Origin: Nageia nagi
Taxonomy: Eukaryota; Pinophyta
NCBI GenBank assembly: GCA_050084985.1
Contig: JBITNC010000001.1
Span: 118,110,001 to 118,174,000 of the forward strand
Direction of reading: 5' to 3'
DNA length: 64,000 bases
A program made the position numbers and the translations under genes. The number at the start of each line of letters is the position of its first letter. Position 1 is the first letter of the stretch. Below are positions 10,257 through 22,480 of the stretch, piece after piece. The notes under the pieces are model-generated. The model was given only the letters and a program-made list of their open reading frames with translations, had not been told where the DNA came from and did no database searches.

Positions 10257-12057
10257 ATGCAACCATCTAGTAAGAGTGCTACTTTTACCACTACCCAATA
10301 GTGCCCACAAACTGATGAGGCCTGGAGTATTCTGGAGGATATTTCTTTCAGTTACCTAGCATTTGCTGATTACGTGTTTCATGATCATGATATGCTAACA
10401 ACCTTGATGGAAAGGTGGGATCCAAACTCCAACACCTTTCACCTTCTGATTGGTGAGATCACGGTGATGCTAGAGGACATCTACAGGATCGCTAGACTTC
10501 CTATCAAGGGGAGGCTAGTGAACATGGTTCCTGTTCCCAACTAGGAATAGGCAGAGGTATGGGTTGCATGGTAAATGGGGTTAGATGAGGTAAATTATAG
10601 GAAGAGGGGTGTGTCCCTAATGAGACATGTGCTAGAGGATCCTCCAGCATGGGGTGACCTACGGATGAGGCTCCTCATTTCCTACCTTCTAGATGCCATC
10701 GTCTACCTGGACAAGAGTAGTGAGACCTTCCTCGTGGGCATGGTTCCTATCATACAAGACATGGTGACACATAGACAGCACTATGCATGGTGCCCCGTGA
10801 TACTGGCACAACTCTATCACGACCTCCATGGCTTTGTAGAGGTGGAGAGAGGGGGGAGATAGGTAGCACACTCTATGATACTGTAGGTGTGGGCATACAA
10901 CCACATCATCATTTCTAGATCGATGACATTACCCCTAGACCAGCTAGATGATGTACCCACCTGGCAACGGTGGGTGATGATAGAGGGACTAGGCTTCCCT
11001 AACATGGACCTAGAGGGATTGTAGGTGCAATTTGACCTACTACAGGAGGCACAGATATACTAACATCCCTATCAGAGTGGACCAGAGTGGGAGGAGGACA
11101 TACAGGAGATGGCATGGGTGAGACACCCTACATACATATAGGCACGTAGGGCACTGGTGGAGCCGTACATGCTAGAGTAGGTACTCCATCAATTTAGCCT
11201 CCAATAGGGTATACCAGATGACTGTATGATAGTGGTGTACTACTATTGCAGTAGGCACCTCCCATAGGACTACGAGATAGTACCTAACTGGGGCTCAGAT
11301 TGGGAGTCCCCTAGCGAGGACTCTGACTATGGGGCTGATGATGACATGGATGGACCTGACCATATGGAGGACTACCTAGACTGGTGGAGGGAACATCATC
11401 CTCACCACATAGGTATTCATGATGTCGACTCAGGTGATGATGTAGGAAAGGATGAGGACATAGGGGATATATAGACCAAATGGGATGCTCCCTACACGGT
11501 GGTAGGGTGGGGAGGAGAGAGTAGCCTGACATATGCCCACGATGCATCTCAAGATGTAGGTCATAATGACAATGAGGAGATAGATCTAGACCAGGATGAG
11601 TATGAACCTGAGGATGAGGCAGATACAGATACAAAGGAGGAAGATGATGATGAGGATGATGATGGTAGCTTATTTTCTCTTTTACTTTCTTTTGATTTTA
11701 TACTTTCATGATATGCAAAAGACTAACATGATATACCTATGCTATGTCATAGATGACCAGGACCCTGAGGTCGAGATGGCTAGGCTATGTGGTCAAATCA
11801 GTCAGAAGGATGCAGAGATCAAAGAGCTACAGGGTCATCTATGGTTTGGAGGAGGGGACTATACTAGCATCTATCAAGACCTACAGATAGCCAATAAAGA
11901 GATTAAAGCCCTCTACGAGTAGCTTCGCTAGGTTGAGAGACAGATCAGTGAGGAGAAGGCACGCATAGAGAAGTACAAGGCACGGTGCAAGGGTGGCTCA
12001 TCTAGCAGGGCTACTAGCTCTAGTGTAGGGAGAGGGGGCTCTAGTAGGAGATTCTAG
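10257..12057 (+). pseudogene. Plant mobile domain (PMD) gene, antisense within TatN-1
   Basis: From the ATG at 10257 one frame stays open in register to about 11667 with no frameshift, interrupted only by 11 TAG and 2 TAA codons. It reads LTTLMERWDPNSNTFHLL and then GEITVMLEDIYRIARLPIKG, the hallmark start of the plant mobile domain (MAIN/MAIL1 family). LLDAIVYLDKSSETFLVG and WCPVILAQLYHDLHGFVEV complete the domain. A long acidic stretch follows (to about 11665), then a likely intron (about 11667-11750, GTAGCT...CATAG). The last exon encodes a coiled-coil-like segment (EVEMARLCGQISQKDAEI) and a Ser/Arg-rich tail ending at 12057. PMD proteins are nuclear factors linked to transposon silencing; the role here is unknown. 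Confidence 0.85.
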
Positions 12058-12479
12058 GTCATTTATGTGATCTCATCCAGTTGTATTAAGACTTACTGTA
12101 AATAGAAACATTTTGATTTTTCATGATATATATATAAAATACAAATTTTGTTACCTGATTACTCTTATATGTGTGCTTGTGATGGATGAAACTGATGTTT
12201 CGTGATTCCTGAAAATGAATGCCAATGACACAACCTGCAATTCTAACTTCTCACACTACGGGGGGAATTGGAACCTTTGACTTTCTCCTATTTTCCATTG
12301 AAAGAGGACCATCAGTGGTCCTATTAGCATGAAATATAATGCCAACACTCCTATTATGACATCATGAAGCCCCCCAATCTCTTTGCCATGATGTTCGTTA
12401 GTGACCTAGACTGACTGTTAGCTTCTCTCTCTTTTTTTTTGTGTTAGTTTAGTCATATCAATCTACCAAATGATACCCT

Positions 12480-14600
12480 CAGAGAGCCTAGAGCTTCCAC
12501 TAGTGCCAACCTCATTCTATCATCCCTCTGACTATATTTCTAAGATCTTGATTCCCTTTCTCATGTGTCCTTGGGCAAATAGTATTCCGGTACCATGCTG
12601 TGGCATTGGGTTCTTATATATCCCTAATTTTTCATTATCTGTGTGCACTGGAGCCTTTCTTTTTTCTTCTATTTTATTGAATGAGATAGCCTTCTTATCT
12701 ACTAAATCCTAAATAATATCTCTAAATTTTTGACATTCACATGTTTTATGGCCATGACCCCTATGATATCTGCAAAATCCTCCTATAGTTCTTGTGTTTC
12801 TTTGATTCATCGGTGGTAACTGGATCAAACCTCTTTGCACCAATGACTGTAACAACTCATCATGATCTTCAGTAACTTTGGTATATGCTCTAGGGGTCCT
12901 CTATTTGGTGGTTCCTTACGACTCTTTGGTTGTTACAACTATAGCTATCACTTTGGTTGGTATTGGTTTTTCATATTTCTTATGCCCCCATAAACTAATT
13001 TTCATCAAGTGTCTCTCTTTTTGAATCATGGATAGGATCATTTCTGCAAGGGGTTGTTCTAGATAATTGAAAATTTCAAGCATCACCTCATCCCTTAGTG
13101 ACTTTATCAACATCTACTTCAACTCCTTTTCACTTAGCTCTATGTATGTCACCACTTTCTTCTAAGCTGCCACAAACTCTTCAAATGATTGGTTCTTCCC
13201 TTGTCTCATTCTAGCCAAATCCATGATGGTAGGTTTTTTCTTTATACTGTGTTGATACCGATCCAAGAACTCCTATTTTAATTATCCATAGCTAGTGATA
13301 CTTTGGTCCTTTAGGTCATAAAACCATTCTGAAGCTTCTTCTCCTAGACTAAGCTAAAATAACCTAGCCAACATATCTGCATCATGAAGGTGACTACAAG
13401 TTACCTCCTCAAAAATTGTGATGTGCATCTCCTTCCTTCATACCTTCCCATGTTCTTCTTCTGATTCTTGTGCAAAGAGGATGATTTTATGTTAAATATT
13501 TATTTGCTTTTTCATCATATAACAATGTTAACTTTTTGAGCTACTTAGCCATTACTTGAAGCTATGCCATTCTTTGTTTTGCTATCTCTCTTTACCTCTG
13601 TTTACCTATGTCATCCTGATCTGACTTCACTTCTAGAGTTTTAAACCCTTCTATCTCTTCTTCTTTCTCATGGTCTAATGGTCTTAGGTGAATCTTAAAT
13701 TCTGTTCCCTCCATTCCTGTACTAGCTACATCTCTAATTCTCTTATGATGATCTCTTTTATGCATGATTACGATTTCTGATAAGATCTCGTGTTGATAAC
13801 CCTTCTTACTTCTGCTTCTTTAATCTCTTTTTCTTGATCTAACCAATAGGGGTAAGCATCAACTAGTCTCTGAGCTATAGGGTCCATTTCAAGCTCTGTC
13901 TCTGACTCATCATCTGATTCTTCATTAAAATGTACCACTTCCTCTTCATCTGAATACTCATTGTTCACTTCTTCTTGTATTATTATCTCATGATTTCTAA
14001 AATATTCAACAAGGTTAGAGATGACATAGATCCACAAATATTTGATTTGATATCCTTAGGAGTGGAAATTCATTGGTTAAAGCATGGCACATGAAATTTC
14101 TCATGATCTTCTATAATAGTCAAAGTTGATTTGATGAAAGATGCTCTAATGATTGATGTGAGATTGTTTGTAGTTTTGAATTTCCATAGGTAGTGGAAAG
14201 AGTATGTTGTGCTAATGTCTGTAGCAAATTTGTAGAACATCCCAAAATCTTTCATAAATTGTTGCACTAACCTAAGTTTTTCCTCAGTAAGGTTCTAGCT
14301 GTTGAATCTGTTGGGTCAGTACATGGTTATTGACAAATCCTTTTCAAACATTTGGCTGATATTTTCTAGGGTTTCACCATCGGAACTATCATTGTCTTCA
14401 GAATCACAATGATAGGGTTCCTCATCTAAAAGTTTATCTTCGATAATCCAAGGAGCACTCTCTTTGTTTAGTCTAGCACTTTTCCTAGTTGGCACTGTTC
14501 CTTTCCATGTTTTTCTTTTCCTCTTAGGTGATGATTGAACTAATGAAGAATAATCTAAAAATTCATCTATATCTTTGTCCATTTTTGAATTAGCAAGCAT
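12480..14600 (-). pseudogene. TatN-1 gag remnant
   Basis: Minus-strand gag following the primer site. The N-terminal part (14600-14316) is charged and carries a basic patch (SPKRKRKTWKG, RKSARLNK). 14037-13768 is strongly acidic. The capsid region about 13740-12900 is broken. Near 12740-12780 a zinc knuckle reads FCRYHRGHGHKTCECQKF, of the C-X2-H form seen in Tat gag proteins. The C-terminus near 12600 reads LGIYKNPMPQHGTG, matching the conserved I-x-NPLP motif of this gag type. Pol does not follow; the next sequence is the 3' end of the opposing PMD gene. Confidence 0.75.
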
Positions 14601-14601
14601 G

Positions 14602-14622
14602 TTTCACATCGGGTTCACCAAA
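14602..14622 (-). other. TatN-1 primer-binding site
   Basis: Minus strand, directly after the 5' LTR: TTTGGTGAACCCGATGTGA. The related sites TTGATGAACCCAACATTC (TatN-2) and TTTAGTGAACCCATTATT (Tat-3) show a shared TGGTGAACCC core. I cannot assign the priming tRNA. Confidence 0.7.
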
Positions 14623-15546
14623 TGTTTACAAATAAAATTGAGCATGTAAATAAATAAGAGGTAAATATCTACAAACCCAATATATTTGTATTCGAGCTAC
14701 GGATAGCAATTTATACAAAATAATGGAAGAGATAATCAACTACAGAAATAGAACAAGTATTTTAACAAATGATAAACTTGAAATTATTTGCAAAACTCAG
14801 ACTATACAATATATTAAGATATATGTATACGTAGTCAGGCATAAGATGACACCACCTATCAAGACAGAAGTTATATACCCACTTCACAGAGTGTGATCAA
14901 AATGAAGCTGTTGACGAAGTCCTGGGATCCAACATTGTTCATACCTAAAATCATAGAACTAAAAAGTCAGAGAAGAAGGCCGCAGGCAATGTTCATCGCA
15001 TTGGATAGGAACATCGGTGGTCTGTATTCGTCCATAGAGGAGCACTGACAGCCTTCAATAGGCTATAATCCATCTCCAACAAGTCTACACCTCCACTCAA
15101 ATCTTGAGATAATTGTAGTATGACACTCAGATAAGTCTCTCAGTTCTTCAAAATGCTTGCAAGAAGGGGATACACAAAATTCAACTTGATAGGCGGTGTC
15201 AGGAGACACCTAACAGGGTTTTTGCCAACATCAAGACCATACGTGGGATCATGTGTATCCTTGATGATGGACTTACTATTAGATCCCTTATTTATATAGA
15301 TAATAGATAATACAACCCATGGGTCAGCATACATCTACATAAACAAGGCTAATTCACAACATTCAAGATAACCACACCAATAAACAAGATAATTCATGCA
15401 ATATTCAAGATAATCATTATAAAATTCACATTCAAGACAAACATTGATATTATCACATTAAGACATTCAAGACATATATTTAGACCAAGCATGTTTTCAT
15501 TAATTTTATTGATTTAAAAACATAAATTCATTTTTATGTGTTAACA
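14623..15546 (-). repeat. TatN-1 5' LTR (minus orientation)
   Basis: 924 bp, the partner of 7760-8684. It is followed at 15547-15551 by the target duplication TATAG. Confidence 0.95.
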
Positions 15547-15551
15547 TATAG

Positions 15552-16370
15552 AACTATCAAAACTATCAATGCTAATGTTGATAATAGCACTCTCTCTCAT
15601 GCTAGCACTCACATTAGTGTTTTTGAGGAGTTATGATCGAAAATTTTGGATTTCATATATTTGGCATATTAGTATGATGATTTTTTATATAGGGATCAAA
15701 ATATTTTATAAGAATACCAACATGGATGCTGATAAAGACATGATTGTTCACTTAATGATTTGTGTGATATTTGACCCAACACCTAACCTTTCACCTACTT
15801 ATACACCTGATATTTCAACACCAATGATGAGATCAATACCCATGTTAGAAAACTAGATCATGTATAGATGGAATATCAAGCATTTTAAGTTATTTTGAGA
15901 TGTTTAGAATTTATTGGGAAGTTGGAAATCCATGTGATTGCTTAAGGGCAATCGATTTCTACCTATATATCCTTATGGAGACTTGAGAGGAGGGATAAAA
16001 GTTGCAGAGCAAAGATGAAGGAAGCTAGAGAATGAGTCAGAACTTATTGCATACCTATTCATCATTATTGTATTTAATTTGCATATTATGTAATTCAATA
16101 TTTTGTTAAGAATACATTGAAGGATTGTAAATCTTGTAGTAAAAATGCTACATAATATAATGATGGGGTTAATAGTGGATATTATAGGGGATGTACTCTC
16201 ACATTGAGAGGAACCTCTTTAACAAACCTATGCCAATTTTATGGATTCTTGAAAATAATTTTTATTTTTATTTGTTATTAGCATTATATTCTATTTTCCA
16301 TTCCAAATTCTATGATTTTAAATATATATGTGATATTTCCTTTAAAGCTATAAGTTCAATGAAATTTTAG
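15552..16370 (+). repeat. ChrV-1 3' LTR, second part
   Basis: Resumes the LTR after TatN-1 and aligns with the 5' LTR fragment at 1-602. The precise 3' end is uncertain by about 15 bp because the target duplication cannot be checked. Confidence 0.8.
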
Positions 16371-16807
16371 ATCAAATACACACCAACTTACTATCTATCT
16401 TATGCTCAATCATTTATGCAATATTTATCAAACTATTTAGAATTAAATTTTATATAATTTCATAATTAATATTATCAATCAATTTTTATGGTAATTAGAT
16501 GAGGTTTCTTGCTATTATCTTGAAATGTATATACATAAAAGTAAACCCATGATGTGTTGTTAATGGTTGAGATATCATGAATTGATAAGGAGATAAATCA
16601 AGCATGGTTTGCTTTCACCTTTAAATCCTCTTTCTAAATAATTATCAAATATTTTTGCAATTTCCCATGAACTATCATCTAACTAATGTAAATGAGAGAA
16701 ATGATGCACCCTTATAAATTATAAATAACTCTTACAATCAAGATAATCTAAAATTGGTCTACATTTTTTTAGAATTTTGAAACTAATTAAAAATTATAAA
16801 CTTTTAG

Positions 16808-17169
16808 CACAAGGGGGTAACTATTATAAAATGGTAAAAACCATGTGTGAAAATATGTGGTGTAATTATAATATCTAATTAAACCAATGATATATCGATA
16901 AGTACTTTACAAGGAGAGGGGGGTATGGGTATTTAAAAAAAGGGGAGACAGTAGGGGTATTTAGAAAAAAAGGGAGTGGGGTGATGGGGAGGGGAAATGG
17001 GTGCATATTTGAGGGTGGGGGGTTGGGGGGAGATGGTAAATTTTAAAAATATGGGTTTTAATAAATTTAAAGTGGAGGTGATAAATTTTAAATATAGGGG
17101 ATTATTTAAGAAGCTTATTTTTATATGTATTTTGAAGTATTTCTACCATGTAAACCCCCCACCCATGAG
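16808..17169. mobile_element. MITE-like 362-bp insertion, G-rich
   Basis: Absent from the aligned positions of Seg-B (about 29890) and Seg-C (about 48008). It is flanked by TTTTAG on both sides (16802-16807 and 17170-17175). Ends CACAAGGGGGTAAC and, in complement, CTCATGGGTGGGG are imperfect inverted repeats. No coding capacity. I cannot assign a superfamily. Confidence 0.65.
16972..17031 (+). other. G-quadruplex-prone G-run cluster
   Basis: Runs of three to six Gs separated by 1-4 bases (GGGAGTGGGGTGATGGGG, then GGGTGGGGGGTTGGGGGG) inside the MITE-like insertion. The composition is extreme against the surrounding AT-rich DNA. Confidence 0.75.
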
Positions 17170-18875
17170 TTTTAGATAGTATATTAGTATACATTACTTA
17201 GCTAAATAGATGATTGAGTATTTCATTTTTCTCATTAAGTCTTTTCTTTATTTTCATTTCATTTCCATGCTCCTCTACATATTTTATTTTTCCTTCCATG
17301 TAGTTACTCCTTTTCATTTTTTATTAGGTTAAAGCATTAGTTCTTATACTTTTTCAACATATTTTTGGAGTGTATCCAACTTCAATTATATTGTATGTGG
17401 GTAAGTGTAAGAAGATGAGTTCCAATGGAGGGGAAGTGCTATGACTTAGAAAAATTCATGCGAGAATAGGATCCTGGGGGTAGGATCTTGATATGGATCG
17501 AGATCCCAAATCTTGAAAAGTATAAATGCATGAAATAAACCCCATAATATTGATCCTTAAATTTTAAATTTCTACTGGCCCTTTTGGCTCAAATTTTGGT
17601 TTAGTGAATCTACCATTGGCCTTGGACCTGCAACTCCAAGCTCATAACAATGGCAATGGAGAATACCAACTTTGAGCATGTGTTTGATGAGGTTTTCGTA
17701 ATATTTTTTATGAAAATTTGTAAGATTATAGATGTGAGTATGTAGATTACAAATATATAAGTATTTTTATAATTAGATTATATTTTGTATTTTTTAACTA
17801 TTTTTTAATTAAATTGGTCTATAAAAATTGAAGAATAAGGTTTTGTATTTGCTTAATAACTTTTTATTTTGTTGGAATTGTAATAAAGAAAATATATGTG
17901 CATATTCTGCATATAATTCTTCATAAGTTCAAAAAAATTAAAGTGATAAGTTTAGCTCAAATTATGCTTGATGAGCATAAGCACTTTTCAAAATTATAAT
18001 CAAGGATAATAAAAAATTAATAAAAAGGTAATCCATGAAAAAATTACAAAAAATTTCTTGCACAACCTTTAGTATCTTAGGTATCTTTACCCAAAAGGAT
18101 TTAACAAAATATTTTAATTTAGATCAAATTATGCTTGATGAGTACAATGGGGTTATGGTCTTGAAACTATATTTTTTAAATTATGATTTTTAAACATGTT
18201 TATCATAAATTTATTTCTATGATCTAAGTATTGTAGTAAATTACATATTTGAAAACTCAACTTTGAGCACTCTATGTTTTACCAAAGTGACCTTTTTATG
18301 TGACCAAACCTAAAAATCAAGGAAAACATTTCCATTTTTTGGCCATTTTAAAAGGTACATATTTTACGTATAACTTATCTTGGTGTATCACTAGTTTTTG
18401 GTCAAATTGGCTCAACCAAAAGAAAGCTTCAGACCCATTCTACCTTAATAGACCTTCTAATAGTCCATTTACTTGTTTATATATTTGAGTAACTTCTTCT
18501 AGTAGTAGTATTGTAGATGATAAAATACAACCCTAAACTATAGTAAAGGATGAAGCAATTATATCTACTTAAGTAAAGTACAAAGGTGCTCAAATTCCTA
18601 TGATCACTCAGTAACTAAAGGAAATAAATCAACATAATAGAAATGATAAAACCAAACTAATAGCTTACCCTAACCTATGAGGTAATGGATTGGTATACGT
18701 GTACATGTCACTAACCTAGACAAGGAAGATGCACTTGAAGATATCTAGATAAGCATTAGGATTTAGATCTTAGATATTTGAATGGTACCTTGCATGTAAT
18801 CAAGTGTTTTTACTAGGGATTTAGAAGATGCAAGTTGATCTCTTTAGCACTAATGCCATTTACTTTTCTCTACGG

Positions 18876-19592
18876 TTGATCTGTAATCATCGAATGCTTA
18901 TAGCATACTCAGATCCTCACTTACAAACTTGAATAAAAAAACATTCTCCATTATGAGATCATACTAATTACATATAAATTCAAAATTGCATAATGTAAAA
19001 TAACAAACTAGTAATCTCAAACACACAACAACATCAACACAATGATTTACCTTAGTTCATCCAATGTGGCCTAATCCAACATGAAATCAAAGCCTCCTCT
19101 TTTGATTTTCTATAGACATTACAATATTACATGCCTAAAGAAATATGATCAACATAATGAAAATACAATCTCCTACAATTACTACAATCTCCTATAGCAA
19201 GAAGAATAATTTTAGAACTATAATAATTTTGGAATGACTAGTGGCCTTCCTTCAAAATCTTACAATCAAAAAATCCTAAAACTATCTCTTCTCTATTCAC
19301 TAGAGAATCAAAGTATGATGTGCCATTAAATAAGCCTGGAACCATCTCCAAGATGTTAGTTGAAGATACTTAACCACTCAAGTACCAAAAACATCGATGT
19401 CCCATCAATTTTCCCTGCTAACTCATCAAGGTGCACATCATTAACAACCTAAATACAGTGTGGTACACCATTGGTACCATGGTTTTATATGATGATCAAC
19501 TTTATATTTTGGTCTTCTTTCTATCTCTAATCATAGATACCTCTAGAATGAGTATTGCTCCTCTAGATAACAACCTGATATGATCTAATTCA
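18876..19592 (-). repeat. ChrV-2 3' LTR (minus orientation)
   Basis: About 717 bp. Aligns with 23136-23971 apart from the (CT)n expansion in the latter; shared blocks include CATTATGAGATCATAC and CAAAATTGCATAATGTAAA. Confidence 0.85.
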
Positions 19593-19594
19593 GA

Positions 19595-22480
19595 TCACAC
19601 CTCCCTAAGGAGAAGGTATTTGGTCTTACAAATGCATAAATGAGGATACAACTTACCAACTTTAGACTTATCTATCCATTTGGCTTTTTTAGGCTTCTTT
19701 CCTTTCAATCCAACCAACCATAGATCTATCTCACCTCTTCTTATAGCACGAGCCTTCTTTGTTAATATGGAATCATTCTTTAATTCATCCATAACATTTG
19801 TAGCTAAGTCATTAAGATATGGAAAAATTTAATCTAAACCTACTTCATTTTCAGTCAACATATATGGCTCATACAATTTTAAATATTCCACATTCACAAC
19901 TAAATAGATGTTCATATATGTCGGTAGATTCAATCTAAAATCATTCTCACTTACTTTCTCCACAATCTCAAATGGCCCATACCTTATAGGTTTCAATGTC
20001 TTGGATGGTCCTTGCAACCTGTCATTACTAATATGCAACGAAACATGGTCTCACATATGAAACTTATGGTCAACTCTATGTTTGTCATGTGTCATCTTGT
20101 ACTTGGATTAGCTTATCTAAAATTGCTCTTGTACTTTTAAATGAATTTTCTTAATCCTTTCAACAATTTTTTCAGCTTGCTTTTCCTCTTTTTTAAGTGA
20201 ATCTTCTTCATCCTTTTGTTTCTTGAACACATAATTAAAAGGTGAAGGTGATAAATAACCAAAACAAGTTTCAAAAAGATTCTTATTTATGGAAGAATGA
20301 ATTACCCTTTTGTATGAATATTGGATATATTCAAGATGTTCATCCCAAGACTTATTATGTTATCCATAATAACACCTTAAGAGTTGAATCACTAATCTAT
20401 TCACCACCTTAATTTATCTATCTATTTGAGAATGAAAGGTAGTAGTCCTCTTCAACCTTGTATCCATCTTTCCCCATAAACATGTCCAAAACTTGCTCAA
20501 AACTCTACTATCTTTATCTAAAATAATGGAATTAGGTAATCCAAAATGAACCCAAACATGAGAAAAGAACAAATTCATAGCATCTTGTCCTATTATAGTC
20601 TTTTTATATGGAATCAAAACATACATCTTGCTAAATCTATCCATAATAACAAATAAATATTCATAACCCTTCTTAGTCACAGGCAATCCTCCCATAAAAT
20701 CCATTGAGATACACTCCCATGGATGTGAGGTACTGGAAGTGGTTGAGACAAACCTAATTTCCTATTACTTGGCTTATTAGTGTAACATAAAGAACATCCC
20801 CTTATGTAATTGGCAACTTGATCTTGTATCTTTGGCCAATATACATATCTTTGTAAATTGTACAATATCTTTCCAACCCCAAAATGTCTTGCAATATTTT
20901 AATTATGCACTTCTCTAATCAATCCAATTCTTTCACCTATAGGTACATAATGCATTAAAATGATAAAGAAGTCCATTTTACAAATAAGAATTATCCAAAC
21001 CCTCATACTTGGACTTAGATGAAGATGACTACTCATACACCTCTCCAAAGTTAGGATCCTACACATATGCCTCTGAAAATGACTCAAACAAAAAAGGGAT
21101 AAATTTCAACATTGAGAGCGAACTTACTGGCCCTTATTTGCATGTTGTTAATAGGCCATAATTAGTATTGTATGTCATTGATGGCATGGAATATGTAGTT
21201 ATAGGTAGTTTATAAAGCATATGAGAAACCTTATTCTATGTTTCTTTCTCATACTTGATCACTAGATGAAATTGTTGCAAAAAATCCATCCATTTATAGT
21301 GTTTAATTTGTTGTAATTTTGATTGAGTTTGTAAATACTTTAATGGTTGATGATCCATATAAATGATTATTTCTTTACCCATCAAGTAATATTTCCACTT
21401 TTTAATAGCTTGAAACATTGCATACATATCCTTATCATAAGTAGGATAATTCAAAATAGCCCCACTAAACTTTTTATAGTGATAGCAAATTAGTTTACCT
21501 TCTTGTAACAAAATGGCTCCCATGGCATAGTCACTTACATCAGTCTCCACTTCAAATGGCTTCTGTAAATTAGGAATTGCTAGCATAGGTGCACTAATAA
21601 TCTTTTTCTTCAAGGTATTAAAAGATGTTTGTTATTGTTTCCCCATTAGAAAGCTTGCCTCTTTCTGGCTATATCATGTAAAGGTGAACCAATATGAGAA
21701 AAATTAATAATAAAATTTCTTAAATATTAGAAAGTACCTAAGAAAATCATCATTTTAGTTACATTAGATGGTCTTAGCTAATCTACTATAACACTTACTT
21801 TACTAGGATTTATCTTTAGTTGTACATGACCAATAACATGGCCCAAATACATCAAAGACTCTTTACAAATCTTGAAAAACTTGTTTAAGATGTGCAACAT
21901 GTTCTTCCCAAGTAGAAATATAAATAAGAATATCATCCAAGTATACAAAAATTAAAGAATCAACAAATGGATGAAGTACATAATTCATTACCCTAATAAA
22001 TGGGGTCAATGTATTGCACAAAACAAATAGAAAAACAATCCACTTAAATAGGCCTTTTCTTATCTTGAAAGTAGTTTTCCAAATATCCTCCTCCTTGAAT
22101 CGAACTTAGTGATATCCACTCTTCATGTCCAGTTTAGTGAAGAATCTTACCCCTTACAATTGATCCAAAAGATCATTTATCTGAGACAAAAATTAGCAAT
22201 TTTTTTATGGTGATTTTGTTAAGTGCTCTATAATTAATACACATTCTCCAATTTTGATCCTTCTTGGGAACCAAAATAAGAGGTGATCTATGTGGAGATA
22301 TACTTGGTCTGATCACAACTTGATCAACCAACTCTAGAATCTACCTCTTTATCTCCTCATTCTTCAAAATTGATTATCAATATAAAGTTATGTTGGGAAA
22401 TGAAGCATCGGGTAACAACTGAATATTATATTATGTTTCTCACATAGGAGTAATTTATGTGGCTCTACAAATAAGTGAAT
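19595..22480 (-). pseudogene. ChrV-2 pol remnant: RT, RNase H, integrase, chromodomain-like tail
   Basis: Minus strand. RT (about 22380-21650) shows FFTKLDMKSGYH, then FVYLDDILIYISTWEEHVAHL with the YLDD catalytic box near 21950. RNase H (21613-21236) is open for 125 codons: EVETDVSDYAMGAILLQEG, YPTYDKDMYAMFQAIKKW and IIIYMDHQPLKYLQTQ. Integrase (20865-20414) has CSLCYTNKPSNRKLG from the HHCC domain and MDFMGGLPVTKKGYEYLFVI with the first catalytic Asp. VHFGLPNSIILDKDSR carries the second, and FHSQID follows. The tail 20038-19829 has YGPFEIVEKVSENDFRLNLP; 19792-19595 (EIDLWLVGLKGKKPKKAKW) resembles a chromodomain. Several stops and shifts; dead. Confidence 0.88.

Larger units (their letters stand above)
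7760..15546 (-). mobile_element. TatN-1: non-autonomous Tat-type LTR element carrying an antisense PMD gene
   Basis: Complete 7.8-kb element with 925- and 924-bp LTRs, TG...CA ends and an exact 5-bp target duplication TATAG on both sides. On the minus strand: 5' LTR 14623-15546, primer-binding site TGGTGAACCCGATGTGA, gag (about 14600-12480), then an unrelated gene on the opposite strand (10257-12057), repeats, polypurine tract and 3' LTR 7760-8684. No protease, RT, RNase H or integrase was seen. The first bases of its LTR (TGTTAACACATAAAAATGAA), the tract and the primer site match Tat-1, so it probably depended on such an element. It sits inside the ChrV-1 3' LTR. Confidence 0.92.
1..16370 (+). 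mobile_element. ChrV-1: degenerate Ty3/gypsy chromovirus with two nested insertions
   Basis: LTR retrotransposon read on the plus strand: partial 5' LTR (1-602), primer-binding site, gag, protease, RT, RNase H, integrase, a chromodomain-like tail, polypurine tract (about 7343-7360) and a 3' LTR. The 3' LTR is split into 7361-7759 and 15552-about 16370 by TatN-1. The protease region is split by TRG-1 at 1880-4097. All reading frames contain many stops and shifts, so it is long dead. The left end and its target duplication lie outside the window. Order and chromodomain-like tail place it among chromoviruses; I do not assign a lineage. Confidence 0.85.
16388..18875. repeat. Seg-A: first copy of the repeated segment
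   Basis: AT-rich, no gene. 16388-18080 aligns with 29465-30750 (Seg-B) and 47590-48982 (Seg-C), for example around CAATCATTTATGCAAT and AACCCATGATGTGTTGTTAATG. Seg-A keeps the uninterrupted sequence at the point where Tat-1 and Tat-3 begin in the other copies: ATCTTAG then GTATCTTTACCC at 18074-18092. 17395-18350 also matches, in reverse complement, the 638-bp insertion at 59817-60454. 18350-18875 holds nothing recognisable. Confidence 0.8.

Noticed and set aside
11311-11634. His/Pro-rich frame on the minus strand
   Set aside because: Shadow of the acidic-coding region of the plus-strand PMD gene (GAT-rich codons read backwards).
10257-12057. TAG read as sense (stop-codon reassignment) to explain open frames
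   Set aside because: The intact RAV gene uses normal codons, the other genes also carry frameshifts, and cytosine deamination explains CAG or TGG changing to TAG.
18300-18488. 62-codon frame in Seg-A
   Set aside because: It overlaps the dispersed repeat also seen at 59817-60454 and has no conserved frame in that copy.
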